A DNA stretch of 8,869 nt. Origin: Limisoma sp963601185 (lineage in GTDB: Bacteria > Bacteroidota > Bacteroidia > Bacteroidales > Muribaculaceae). Positions within the stretch are counted from its first letter, which is position 1. Each line of letters begins with the position of its first letter. The notes below the pieces were generated by a model that saw nothing but the letters and a program-made list of their open reading frames with translations, was not told the origin of the DNA and made no database searches. The stretch covers positions 1 to 8,869 of the forward strand of contig CAVCEE010000039.1 of the NCBI GenBank assembly GCA_963601185.1, given 5' to 3'. Position numbers and translations under genes: made by a program. Of the stretch, positions 1-6,784 are shown in pieces.

Positions 1-4
1 ACTG

Positions 5-94
5 CAAATTTATCATTCCTATTTCAGTTTCGGTTTGCCGCTGCAAATCTAAGGTAATCCGCAAAGTTATTGTGCGCATTTATTGTTGTTGCAA
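5..94 (-). promoter_or_regulatory. Possible minus-strand promoter cluster for a divergent gene outside the window
   Basis: Read on the minus strand, three copies of the Bacteroidota -7 motif TAnnTTTG lie here: TAACTTTG (62-69), TAGATTTG (44-51) and TAAATTTG (5-12). The first has a TTG about 22 nt upstream on the same strand (92-94), close to the usual 19-21 nt spacing; the other two have no well-placed -33 element. Two of the motifs fall in a short direct repeat, CTGCAAATTTA (2-12) and CTGCAAATCTA (41-51). A leftward gene beyond position 1 would explain them. I could not assign a convincing plus-strand promoter for the dehydrogenase gene in 1-188, and no ORF of note lies there. Confidence 0.3.
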
Positions 95-188
95 CCAAAA
101 TCACGGATAGAGTAACACATTTTGCGGAAAAGAACAAAACAAACTTGAAAGTATTCCGTTATACTGATACAATCAACAATACAACACT

Positions 189-1145
189 ATGAAAATTGCT
201 ATATTAGACGGATATTCACTCAACCATAACGACCTCGACTGGACGCCGATAAAGGCTCTCGGCGATGTCGAGATTTACGACCGCACTGAGGAAAGCCAAA
301 TCGAGGAGCGCGCTGCCGATGCAGAGGTAGTGCTCACCAACAAAGTGCCGTTCTCGGCTCAGACTCTTGCCAAACTCCCGAAACTCAAGTTTATCTGCGT
401 ACTTGCCACTGGCTACAACATAGTTGACACAAAGGCTGCTGCGCAGCAGGGGGTCATCGTGGCAAACATTCCTGCCTACAGCACGATGTCGGTGGCGCAG
501 ATGGTATTTGCCCACATCCTTAACGTTACGCAATCTGTGGCTACCTATGCCAAGGAGATTGCCGACGGCAAATGGTCACAATGTCAGGACTTCTGTTACT
601 GGAACACTCCGACAACCGAACTTGCCGGGAAAACCCTTGGCGTGATTGGGCTCGGCAACATCGGCATGGCCACGGCACGCATTGCGTTGGCGTTTGGTAT
701 GAAGGTGGTGGCGTTCACATCCAAGAGTCAGGAATCTCTTCCCGACGGCATTTGCCGGGGCAGTCTCGACGATGTGTTTGATGCCTCCGATGTTATCACG
801 CTGCATTGTCCGCTGACCGACTCAACCAAAAAGCTTGTCAATGCCGCCGCCATCTCAAAGATGAAACGAACAGCAATTGTGGTAAACACCGGAAGAGGTC
901 CGTTGATTAACGAGCAGGATATGGCAGAAGCATTGAAAGCCGGTCGCATTGCCGCCTTCTGTGCAGACGTGCTTACCGCAGAACCGCCGGCTGCCGACAA
1001 TCCTCTCTTATCCGCTCCGAATTGCTATCTTACGCCACACATTGCTTGGGCGACCTTCGAGGCTCGCAACAGACTGATGGCCATTGCTACAGAAAATGTG
1101 CGCCAGTTTGTGGAAGGCGAAGAGGTGAAAAATCGGGTAAACTGA
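189..1145 (+). CDS. D-2-hydroxyacid dehydrogenase, glycerate/hydroxypyruvate type
   Basis: This 318-residue soluble protein has the full layout of the D-isomer specific 2-hydroxyacid dehydrogenases, which reduce 2-keto acids such as hydroxypyruvate or glyoxylate with NAD(P)H. The N-terminal catalytic half carries ATGYNIVD (residues 73-80). The Rossmann nucleotide-binding loop GLGNIG is at 154-159. The catalytic triad is visible as Arg236 in NTGRGP, Glu265 in AEPP and His284 in TPHIAW, so the enzyme should be active. Length is normal for the family, and it most resembles HprA-type glycerate dehydrogenases; the exact substrate cannot be read from the sequence. The ATG at 189 follows an AT-rich leader without a Shine-Dalgarno sequence, as usual in Bacteroidota. 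The stop lies 8 nt before the transporter start, so the two are probably co-transcribed. Confidence 0.93.
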   Translation: MKIAILDGYSLNHNDLDWTPIKALGDVEIYDRTEESQIEERAADAEVVLTNKVPFSAQTLAKLPKLKFICVLATGYNIVDTKAAAQQGVIVANIPAYSTMSVAQMVFAHILNVTQSVATYAKEIADGKWSQCQDFCYWNTPTTELAGKTLGVIGLGNIGMATARIALAFGMKVVAFTSKSQESLPDGICRGSLDDVFDASDVITLHCPLTDSTKKLVNAAAISKMKRTAIVVNTGRGPLINEQDMAEALKAGRIAAFCADVLTAEPPAADNPLLSAPNCYLTPHIAWATFEARNRLMAIATENVRQFVEGEEVKNRVN

Positions 1146-1153
1146 CAGATATA

Positions 1154-2335
1154 ATGAAACAGGACAAATCAAATGGGGGCTTGCTGCCGCTCATAGGACT
1201 CACGCTTTCTGCATTTGTGTTCAACACCTCGGAGTTTGTGCCGATAGGCTTGCTTACCGACATCGCCAAGGATTTCAGAATTACCGAAGCCGACGCAGGA
1301 ATGCTTATCTCCGTCTATGCGTGGATGGTGATGCTGCTGTCGTTGCCGCTGATGGTGGTAACCTCGCGGATGAACCTCCGCAAACTTATGCTGTGGGTGG
1401 TCGGATTGTTTTCGGTGTTTCAGGCAATGTCGTTTATGTCGGCAAGTTACGGGATGCTGATGGCATCGCGTATTGGAGTGGCTTGCTCACACTCCATTTT
1501 CTGGTCAATCGTGTCGCCCATCGCTGTCAGGATTGTGCCAGAACACCGCCGTCAGATGGCGCTGAGTATGATTGTTACAGGCACATCGGTCGCAATGATT
1601 TTTGGTTTGCCGTTGGGGCGCATCATCGGTCTGCATGTGGGCTGGCGAATGACATTTCTCAGCATTGGCATCGTCTCGTTCATCACGCTGATTTATCTTG
1701 CGCTGACATTGCCCAAGGTGCAGAGTGAGGGCGGATTTTCGTTTGGAGAACTTCCGTCGCTATTGCGTAACCGCTGCCTTACCGGCATCTTTATCCTTTC
1801 GCTTGCTTTTGCTACGGCTTACTACACTGGCTACAGTTACATCGAACCGTTCTTGAAGCAGATTGCACTGATGCCCGACGGCTTGGTCACTACGGCTCTT
1901 ATGATTTTCGGCGGTGCCGGCATTGTCGGGAGTCTGCTGTTTTCAAAATACTACATTGGCAAATGGCGCTATCCGTTCCTAACCATCACTCTGACCATTG
2001 TTACCCTCAGCCTTGCCCTCCTGTGGCCGGCATCGTGCAGCGTGGCAATGGTTGTCGCTACGCTGGTGCTGTGGGGTGCGGCGGTCACGGCGTTCAATGT
2101 GGCTATGCAGTCGGAAATAATCAACATTGCACCTCCGGCAGCAACGTCGGTGGCAATGTCGATTTTCTCGGGAATCTTCAATTTGGGTATCGGTAGCGGC
2201 GCACTCATCGGCGGACTCGTGTGTACCCACATCTCCATTGCTGGTATCGGTCTTGCCGGTGCTATCATTGCGGTTATTGCATTGGCGTTTTGGCAAATGA
2301 ACCTGCGCATTCATTTTAAAAAGTTTCAGAAATAA
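1154..2335 (+). CDS. sotB: SotB-family sugar efflux transporter (MFS, DHA1)
   Basis: This is a 393-residue major facilitator superfamily protein of the inner membrane with about twelve hydrophobic segments. It shares clear motifs with Escherichia coli SotB as I remember that sequence: FNTSEFVPIGLL (residues 23-34), SVYAWMV (53-59), SRIGVACSHSIFWSI (105-119), GLPLGRIIG (151-159) followed by GWRMTF, and YSYIEPF (227-233). SotB proteins export sugars and related molecules by proton antiport, and some also affect drug or IPTG efflux. The open frame extends back to 1022, but that stretch overlaps the dehydrogenase and encodes charged, non-membrane sequence; the ATG at 1154 matches the family N-terminus and leaves an 8-nt gap. 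Its pairing with a hydroxyacid dehydrogenase suggests relief of sugar or keto-acid overload, which is inference. Confidence 0.9.
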   Translation: MKQDKSNGGLLPLIGLTLSAFVFNTSEFVPIGLLTDIAKDFRITEADAGMLISVYAWMVMLLSLPLMVVTSRMNLRKLMLWVVGLFSVFQAMSFMSASYGMLMASRIGVACSHSIFWSIVSPIAVRIVPEHRRQMALSMIVTGTSVAMIFGLPLGRIIGLHVGWRMTFLSIGIVSFITLIYLALTLPKVQSEGGFSFGELPSLLRNRCLTGIFILSLAFATAYYTGYSYIEPFLKQIALMPDGLVTTALMIFGGAGIVGSLLFSKYYIGKWRYPFLTITLTIVTLSLALLWPASCSVAMVVATLVLWGAAVTAFNVAMQSEIINIAPPAATSVAMSIFSGIFNLGIGSGALIGGLVCTHISIAGIGLAGAIIAVIALAFWQMNLRIHFKKFQK

Positions 2336-2344
2336 TCCCGTGAT

Positions 2345-2360
2345 TTACAGAATGCTGTAA
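2345..2360 (+). terminator. Small hairpin after sotB, possible weak terminator
   Basis: TTACAG and CTGTAA form a perfect 6-bp stem around the tetraloop AATG, 9 nt after the sotB stop. The stem is AT-rich and no proper T tract follows (TTCTTACG), so it would be a weak intrinsic terminator at best. It could instead stabilise the 3' end of the mRNA or be part of the repeat-rich control region that continues to 2437. Confidence 0.3.
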
Positions 2361-2368
2361 TTCTTACG

Positions 2369-2437
2369 CGAAAAATTTCGGATTGCGTGTCACCTTTTGA
2401 GAGTCTGTTGCGTCTAACAGTTGAGAATTCTCAAAAG
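2369..2437. promoter_or_regulatory. Cluster of inverted repeats upstream of the sigma-factor operon
   Basis: Four dyads are packed into 69 nt. CGAAA-aa-TTTCG is at 2369-2380. CTTTTGAGA (2394-2402) is an exact inverted match to TCTCAAAAG (2429-2437). CTGTT-gcgtct-AACAG lies between them at 2405-2420. TTGAGAATTCTCAA at 2421-2434 is a perfect 14-bp palindrome. The palindrome reaches the place where a -33 element would be expected for the TAACTTTG motif at 2454, so a protein bound there would touch the promoter directly. The outer repeat could also fold in RNA as a sotB terminator hairpin. Which role applies cannot be decided from sequence alone. Confidence 0.5.
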
Positions 2438-2453
2438 AACGAACAAAATTCAG

Positions 2454-2461
2454 TAACTTTG
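2454..2461 (+). promoter_or_regulatory. Bacteroidota -7 promoter element (TAACTTTG) of the sigma-factor operon
   Basis: TAACTTTG matches the Bacteroidota sigma-AB -7 consensus TAnnTTTG at all six fixed positions and ends 15 nt before the ATG of the DUF6249-like gene. No TTG is present 19-21 nt upstream; the right half of the palindrome at 2421-2434 lies there. If transcription starts about 7 nt after the motif, the mRNA leader would be only about 9 nt, nearly leaderless. The missing -33 box suggests an activator-dependent or alternative-sigma promoter, which is inference. Confidence 0.55.
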
Positions 2462-2476
2462 TAAAAAGAAAAAATT

Positions 2477-2917
2477 ATGGAAATGTTTTTTGATGGATTA
2501 ATTCCAATCGGCATTTGTGTGGTACTCCCTATCTGGATTGTCAGTATCATATTCCGAACGGCGAAAAACAAAGACGACAAGCAAGCCGAGATAATCCTCA
2601 AGGCTATTGAGAACAACCCAAGTTTCAATGTGGATGAATTTGTAGGGGTATTCAGTAAGCAAAGAAATTCGCCACAACAGGTGCTTCAGTCACGGCTTCT
2701 TCGCGGATGTATTTTTACATTTCTTGGCATTGCCGCTGTGATTGTGGCTGTGGTGTTGCGCATCCCGGCAGTTGCACAGATATTGAACCCCGACGATATT
2801 TCCATTTCCGGACTGCTTGTGTGCTTGCTGATTTTCGGGTGCGGCTTCTTGGCTATAGGTCTGGCATATCTTGTTGTGTACTATCTCAGCCGCAAGTCGG
2901 AGAACGGCAACGATTAA
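2477..2917 (+). CDS. DUF6249-like small membrane protein, first gene of the sigma operon
   Basis: This is a 146-residue membrane protein with three hydrophobic segments (about residues 7-27, 75-95 and 112-137). Between the first two lies a charged loop containing KQAEIILKAIENNPSFNVDE (35-54), a pattern I associate with the Bacteroidota DUF6249 family, in which a short amphipathic stretch of the form 'aii.aie.np.' follows the first membrane helix. Molecular function is unknown. Proteins of this kind are commonly encoded beside ECF sigma factors, and here the sigma gene begins 9 nt downstream, so a part in sigma control (sensor or accessory to the anti-sigma) is plausible but unproven. The ATG at 2477 is the first in frame after the promoter motif. 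Confidence 0.75.
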   Translation: MEMFFDGLIPIGICVVLPIWIVSIIFRTAKNKDDKQAEIILKAIENNPSFNVDEFVGVFSKQRNSPQQVLQSRLLRGCIFTFLGIAAVIVAVVLRIPAVAQILNPDDISISGLLVCLLIFGCGFLAIGLAYLVVYYLSRKSENGND

Positions 2918-2926
2918 TCCGACCGA

Positions 2927-3403
2927 ATGGACCGGCAACAATTCATCAAGTATGTTGAGGACAATCAGAGGGCAGTGCGTCGCTTTCTGACTGCCCTCTG
3001 TTGCGGTGACAGTGCGTTGGCCGACGACATTGCCCAGGAAACATTCATCAAAGTCTATCTGTCGTGCGACGGATTTCGCGAAGACAGCAAGTTTTCCACT
3101 TGGATTTACCGCATTGCCTACAATGCTTTCCTCAGCGACCGCCGAAGCCAGCGGCAGTCGGATGCTCTGACAGAGGCCGTCCTGATGCCAGGCACCGACA
3201 ATGCCGACTCGGCGTTCCGCTATCAGCACCTATATCTTGCTCTCGACCGGTTGACCGTAAAGGAGCGCACTGCAATCTTGTTGCATTATATGCAAGGTTA
3301 CGCAATAAATGAGATTGCCGAAATCACCGACTCCTCGACCGATGCCGTAAAGGCGCAACTCTCGCGTGGCAGACAACATTTGAAGGACTTGTTAAAAGAT
3401 TAG
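2927..3403 (+). CDS. ECF-family RNA polymerase sigma factor
   Basis: This 158-residue protein has the two-domain build of extracytoplasmic-function sigma factors. The sigma-2 domain covers about residues 8-75 and includes DDIAQETFIKVYLS (33-46) and the -10 recognition segment around FSTWIYRIAYNAFLSDRR (56-73). A short linker leads to the sigma-4 domain at about 103-156, with LTVKERTAILLHYMQGY (109-125) and a helix-turn-helix, INEIAEITDSSTDAVKAQLS (127-146), for -35 contact. It directs core RNA polymerase to a target set that cannot be read from this window. It starts 9 nt after the DUF6249-like gene and ends 2 nt before the putative anti-sigma gene. Length and motifs are complete, so it should be functional. 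Confidence 0.93.
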   Translation: MDRQQFIKYVEDNQRAVRRFLTALCCGDSALADDIAQETFIKVYLSCDGFREDSKFSTWIYRIAYNAFLSDRRSQRQSDALTEAVLMPGTDNADSAFRYQHLYLALDRLTVKERTAILLHYMQGYAINEIAEITDSSTDAVKAQLSRGRQHLKDLLKD

Positions 3404-3405
3404 TT

Positions 3406-3798
3406 ATGGACGACGATAAACAACTTACATCGCTTTTCTCCGATTTCAATCCAGAACTGAATCCGGATGGACTCTTTATGGCACAACTCGAAAAGAAAAT
3501 GGCGGCAGTAGAGATGATTAAGCAATATGCTGAAGCAAAACGGCGCAGAAGTAGACTGGCAATCGGCATTGCTGCCTGCGTCGGGTTTGTGACAGGTGCC
3601 GTGTTTATGATATGTTCCCCTTACCTCGCTGCTGTACTCGGGGCATTGGCAGATGAATGGGTATGGGTCGCAAAATTTGTGGAGACCTATGGCGACGTTA
3701 CCATTTGGAGTGTAATCGCCACGGCTTCAGTCGTTGCCTCATATTCAGTCTACGATATAACGATGGCGGCTGCTTTCAGATCCCGGACGACTGTATGA
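3406..3798 (+). CDS. Small two-TM protein, probable anti-sigma factor
   Basis: This 130-residue protein starts 2 nt after the sigma factor stop, which implies tight translational coupling. A cytoplasmic N-terminal part (about residues 1-50) has an amphipathic helix with LTSLFSDFNPELNP (7-20) and FMAQLEKKMAAVEMIKQYAE (24-43), ending in the basic run KRRRSR. Two membrane segments follow, at about 51-70 and 97-118, with a short tail. A cytoplasmic helical domain followed by membrane helices, directly behind an ECF sigma gene, is the usual layout of a membrane-bound anti-sigma factor. No zinc-binding HxxxCxxC motif is present, so it is not of the ZAS class. The role is inferred from position and topology rather than from a named domain. 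Confidence 0.7.
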   Translation: MDDDKQLTSLFSDFNPELNPDGLFMAQLEKKMAAVEMIKQYAEAKRRRSRLAIGIAACVGFVTGAVFMICSPYLAAVLGALADEWVWVAKFVETYGDVTIWSVIATASVVASYSVYDITMAAAFRSRTTV

Positions 3799-3831
3799 AA
3801 CGTTTGCAAGATAAATTTACTGCATAATTGT

Positions 3832-3856
3832 TTGGCATTAAGTTGAAAATTGCCAA
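3832..3856. repeat. Inverted repeat around the -33 element of the ABC operon promoter
   Basis: TTGGCA (3832-3837) and TGCCAA (3851-3856) are exact inverted copies separated by 13 nt, and the promoter's TTG (3843-3845) sits between them. A 6-13-6 dyad over a promoter is a typical operator geometry. No regulator gene stands at the head of this operon, so any repressor would be encoded elsewhere. The half-sites are short, and chance occurrence is possible. Confidence 0.35.
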
Positions 3857-3874
3857 TGGAAAGTATTATCTTTG
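3843..3874 (+). promoter_or_regulatory. Promoter of the ABC/DUF4857 operon
   Basis: TATCTTTG at 3867-3874 fits the Bacteroidota -7 consensus TAnnTTTG at every fixed position, and TTG at 3843-3845 lies 21 nt upstream as the -33 element. Transcription would start near 3881, giving a leader of about 90 nt before the ATPase ATG at 3971. The motif lies between the sigma operon (ending at 3798) and the ABC genes and marks them as separate transcription units. No convincing terminator is visible between 3799 and 3842. Confidence 0.65.
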
Positions 3875-3970
3875 TATTAAATAGATTGCATCTTGCATAA
3901 TGGGCGAGGGGGCTTGTTGCGTGTGGTGCAGTCGCTTGTGTAGTACAGAAGTTAAACGTCAAAAAAGCAA

Positions 3971-4861
3971 ATGGTTGAAAATGTAATTTCGGTTAGAGAC
4001 TTGTCCCAACGCTATGGCAATGGGCGAGTTATCTACGAAAATTTGTCGTTTGAAGTGCCGAAAGGGCGGATTCTTGGCCTTTTGGGCAAAAACGGAACAG
4101 GAAAAACAACGACAATAAATATCCTTATGGGGTATCTCCGTCCCCAGAAAGGCGAGTGCCGGATATTCGGCGAAAACATCACGAATCTGACACCGGCAAC
4201 ACGCGCCCGAATCGCATTGCTGCTGGAGGGGCATGTGCAGTATGCCTTTATGACAATCGGTCAGATTGAAAAGTTCTATTCCAAATTCTATCCGAAATGG
4301 AACAAGGATGCCTACTATGAACTGATGGCGAAGTTGAAGGTTACGCCAAACCAGAAACTTTCGAGTATGTCGTGCGGACAGCGGTCGCAAGTGGCATTGG
4401 GGCTGATTTTGGCGCAGAATGCCGATTTGCTCGTGCTTGACGACTTTTCTCTGGGTCTGGACCCAGGCTATCGCCGGCTGTTTACCGACTATCTCCGCGA
4501 ATATGCCAAGGCGGAGAACAAGACGGTGTTTATGACCTCACACATCATTCAAGATATGGAACGCCTTGTGGACGACTGCATTATCCTCGACTATGGCAAA
4601 ATATTGGTGCAGAAGCCGGTCAAGGAGTTGATGGACACCTTTAGCCGCTATACCTTTGTGGCAGACGACTGCTCTCCGCTGAAGGACGACAGCCGGATTT
4701 ACAGTCCGTCGGTAATCAGAAAACAATGCGAAGCCTACAGTTTTGAGTCGGAGGAGACGATGGCGGCTATTCTCGCTGAGAAAAATATCGGATATTCAGA
4801 CCTTAAGAAAGAGTCGTTGTCGCTGGAAGACGTGTTTATTGGTTTAACAGGAAAGTATTGA
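3971..4861 (+). CDS. ABC transporter ATP-binding protein with altered Walker B and signature motifs
   Basis: This 296-residue cytoplasmic ATPase would power the membrane partner encoded 7 nt downstream. Walker A is GKNGTGKT (residues 39-46). The Q-loop region is at about 83-95, with Glu86 and Gln90 as candidates. The signature reads SMSCGQR (132-138), with Cys in place of the first Gly of LSGGQ. Walker B is LLVLDD (153-158), so Asp158 replaces the catalytic Glu that normally follows the Walker B Asp. The D-loop GLDP (162-165) and the H-loop His191 in TSHII are intact. A C-terminal extension of about 80 residues ends in SLEDVFIGLTGKY, typical of CcmA/YtrB-type ATPases of ABC-2 systems. Transported substrate is unknown. 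The Glu-to-Asp change may slow hydrolysis or may be normal in this subfamily. Confidence 0.9.
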   Translation: MVENVISVRDLSQRYGNGRVIYENLSFEVPKGRILGLLGKNGTGKTTTINILMGYLRPQKGECRIFGENITNLTPATRARIALLLEGHVQYAFMTIGQIEKFYSKFYPKWNKDAYYELMAKLKVTPNQKLSSMSCGQRSQVALGLILAQNADLLVLDDFSLGLDPGYRRLFTDYLREYAKAENKTVFMTSHIIQDMERLVDDCIILDYGKILVQKPVKELMDTFSRYTFVADDCSPLKDDSRIYSPSVIRKQCEAYSFESEETMAAILAEKNIGYSDLKKESLSLEDVFIGLTGKY

Positions 4862-4868
4862 TTGGATT

Positions 4869-5540
4869 ATGCTTAAGGCAATTATATATAAAGAATGGCT
4901 TAAGACAAGGGGCGTATTCCTGATTGGGTTGCTCTTGTCTTTGTGCATCGCTTCGTTCGATGTGCTGAGTATGAATCGTGTGGCTACGCTGAAAGGGGTG
5001 GAGCACATCTGGCAGATAATGCTGATGAAGGACAACGTGTTTGTCACTCATTTGATGTTTGTGCCGCTTGCCGTGGGAGTCGGCTTGGGCTTGGCTCAGA
5101 TGCTTCCCGAGATGGTGCAGAAGCGTTTTAAGTTGACGTTGCATCTACCATATCCCCAAAACAAAATGATTTTGGCAATGATGGGGATTGGTCTTGTGGA
5201 GTTTGTCATAATCGCAGTGGTGACTACAGTTCTGGTTGCTGTCTACGATTCTGAGATACTTGTCCCGGAATTGGTGTCGCGCGTGGTGCTCACGATGATT
5301 CCTTGGTTTCTGAGCGGCATTGCCGCCTATTTCTTCACGACAACGATTTGCATTGAAGGATGCCGGTTGCAGAAGGTGGCTTTGGCATTGATAGGTATCG
5401 GCTTTGTGTCACTATTCTATCTGATTGATGCGCCGGAGGCTTACAATGGCGTGTTGGCGTTGTTCTTGATTGTTGCATTGTTGTGCGCACTGTTGGTTTA
5501 CAGGGCAGTATACCGGTTTAAGGAGGGCCGTCAGGATTAA
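4869..5540 (+). CDS. ABC-2-like permease, six-TM membrane protein
   Basis: This 223-residue integral membrane protein has six predicted helices at about residues 15-33, 58-78, 100-125, 137-160, 168-186 and 193-213, the layout of an ABC-2 type permease half. The N-terminus starts with KEWLKTRG (8-15), the amphipathic 'kEw.k.r' elbow seen before the first helix in many ABC-2 permeases. It lies 7 nt after the ATPase gene and directly before the DUF4857-like gene, so these three products probably form one complex. Direction (export is usual for ABC-2) and substrate are unknown. No periplasmic binding protein is encoded nearby, which argues against import. Confidence 0.85.
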   Translation: MLKAIIYKEWLKTRGVFLIGLLLSLCIASFDVLSMNRVATLKGVEHIWQIMLMKDNVFVTHLMFVPLAVGVGLGLAQMLPEMVQKRFKLTLHLPYPQNKMILAMMGIGLVEFVIIAVVTTVLVAVYDSEILVPELVSRVVLTMIPWFLSGIAAYFFTTTICIEGCRLQKVALALIGIGFVSLFYLIDAPEAYNGVLALFLIVALLCALLVYRAVYRFKEGRQD

Positions 5541-5541
5541 G

Positions 5542-6777
5542 ATGAAAAAGTTGAGCAACATATTTCTAATTGTTTTGTCAACGGTTGTGTTGGCGTGGTT
5601 CTTGCCATGGCTGGCCAATTTCGTACTTCCGACAAACACCAAGGCTTCGCTGGTCTACTTCAGTCCGATTGACCAGAAGTTTGTCCTTTCAAAAAGTGAC
5701 GATGACCACAAACAGCATTATCTTGAATTGAATGCGGACGGCAGTGAGTACAGGACGCTCACCAAGAGCGAGCGCGACAAGTTGCTTCCGCAGGTGTTCT
5801 ACACGCTGCTGGCTGGCAAGGACGAACTGCCGGATTCGGTTTGCGGCAAGGAAGTGTCGGTAAAGATATTCCGCGAAAATTCGTGGGTGTTTGTCAACAA
5901 TCCGCGCGAGATAAATAAGGTCTGCGCCAAGGTGAATATGATGATGGAATCAATGCCGGAGCGGTTGGAACTGGAAGACGCTACGGAGGTGTTTCGTATG
6001 ACTGGCGACGGCATCGAATTTGTCGATATGGCTACAAACAAGGTGTTGCCGGAGCGCAGTGCGAGATTCACGAAAATGATGAAAGAGGAGGGTTTCTCGT
6101 TTCCAGCATCAACTCTCGCCGCAAACATAACTTCAAAGAAACCGTATGATGAAGGCTACTTGATGGCTGATGCCAACCACCAACTGTTCCACGTTAAGAT
6201 GCAGGTGGGGCGTCCTTATGTGCATCGTGTGGATGCCGCCAAAGGAATCGACGTGAAGCACGTGTTCGTCACAGAGAATGTCGATCACCGCTTCCTTGGT
6301 GTCGTTACGGATGCCGACTGCAATATGTATATGCTTGAAGCATCAACCTATGAAATGCGGAAACTGCCCGTAAAGTGGAATCCGGAAACACAGAGGATGG
6401 TGATTATGGCAAACGTGTTCAACTGGATGGTCAACATCAATGATGATGCCGCCGTGACATCGTACGCCGTCGACAATAATGATTTCTCTCTCCTTGGCAA
6501 ATATCAGGAGGCTATCGAGAAATCACGCTTTGATGCTGTGTCGAAGTTCATATTCCCGTTCACGCTGTCGTTCACATCGACGACCGATCAGTTTGTCGTG
6601 CCTCGTATCGGATGTTCCAACGATTGCACATTTCTCATTCTGAATGTGGTATTGACCTTGGCCATTGCCGTTGTGTGTCGCCGTTGCCGCAAGGTCGCAA
6701 TCTTCGGGGGCATTGGAACACTCTTGTTCGGAATCTTCGCATTCATCCCACTTCTTTTGTTTATCAATAAAAAATAG
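5542..6777 (+). CDS. DUF4857-like membrane-anchored protein of the ABC cassette
   Basis: This 411-residue protein has one N-terminal membrane helix (about residues 5-24, containing LAWFLPWLANF), a large extracytoplasmic region of about 335 residues, and two C-terminal helices (about 363-379 and 386-407) with a basic CRRCRK loop between them. The body carries segments I recognise from the Bacteroidota DUF4857 family: DGIEFVDMATNKV (156-168), GFSFPAS (184-190), YDEGYLMADANHQLFHVKM (202-220) and GRPYV (223-227). Its function is not established. The ATG at 5542 begins one base after the permease stop; an earlier in-frame ATG at 5470 would overlap the permease and place non-hydrophobic residues before the first helix. 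AGGAGG at 5521-5526 lies inside permease codons and need not be a ribosome binding site. It likely forms the extracytoplasmic part of the transporter complex. Confidence 0.85.
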   Translation: MKKLSNIFLIVLSTVVLAWFLPWLANFVLPTNTKASLVYFSPIDQKFVLSKSDDDHKQHYLELNADGSEYRTLTKSERDKLLPQVFYTLLAGKDELPDSVCGKEVSVKIFRENSWVFVNNPREINKVCAKVNMMMESMPERLELEDATEVFRMTGDGIEFVDMATNKVLPERSARFTKMMKEEGFSFPASTLAANITSKKPYDEGYLMADANHQLFHVKMQVGRPYVHRVDAAKGIDVKHVFVTENVDHRFLGVVTDADCNMYMLEASTYEMRKLPVKWNPETQRMVIMANVFNWMVNINDDAAVTSYAVDNNDFSLLGKYQEAIEKSRFDAVSKFIFPFTLSFTSTTDQFVVPRIGCSNDCTFLILNVVLTLAIAVVCRRCRKVAIFGGIGTLLFGIFAFIPLLLFINKK

Positions 6778-6784
6778 AAATAGT

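Noticed and set aside
1022..1153. Upstream extension of the sotB frame
   Set aside because: The 44 extra residues are charged, unlike any SotB N-terminus, and overlap the dehydrogenase; the ATG at 1154 is better.
2690..3229. 179-codon open frame on the minus strand
   Set aside because: It lies antisense across the DUF6249-like and sigma genes, both of which have clear family features. Its translation shows no membrane, domain or motif pattern of its own.
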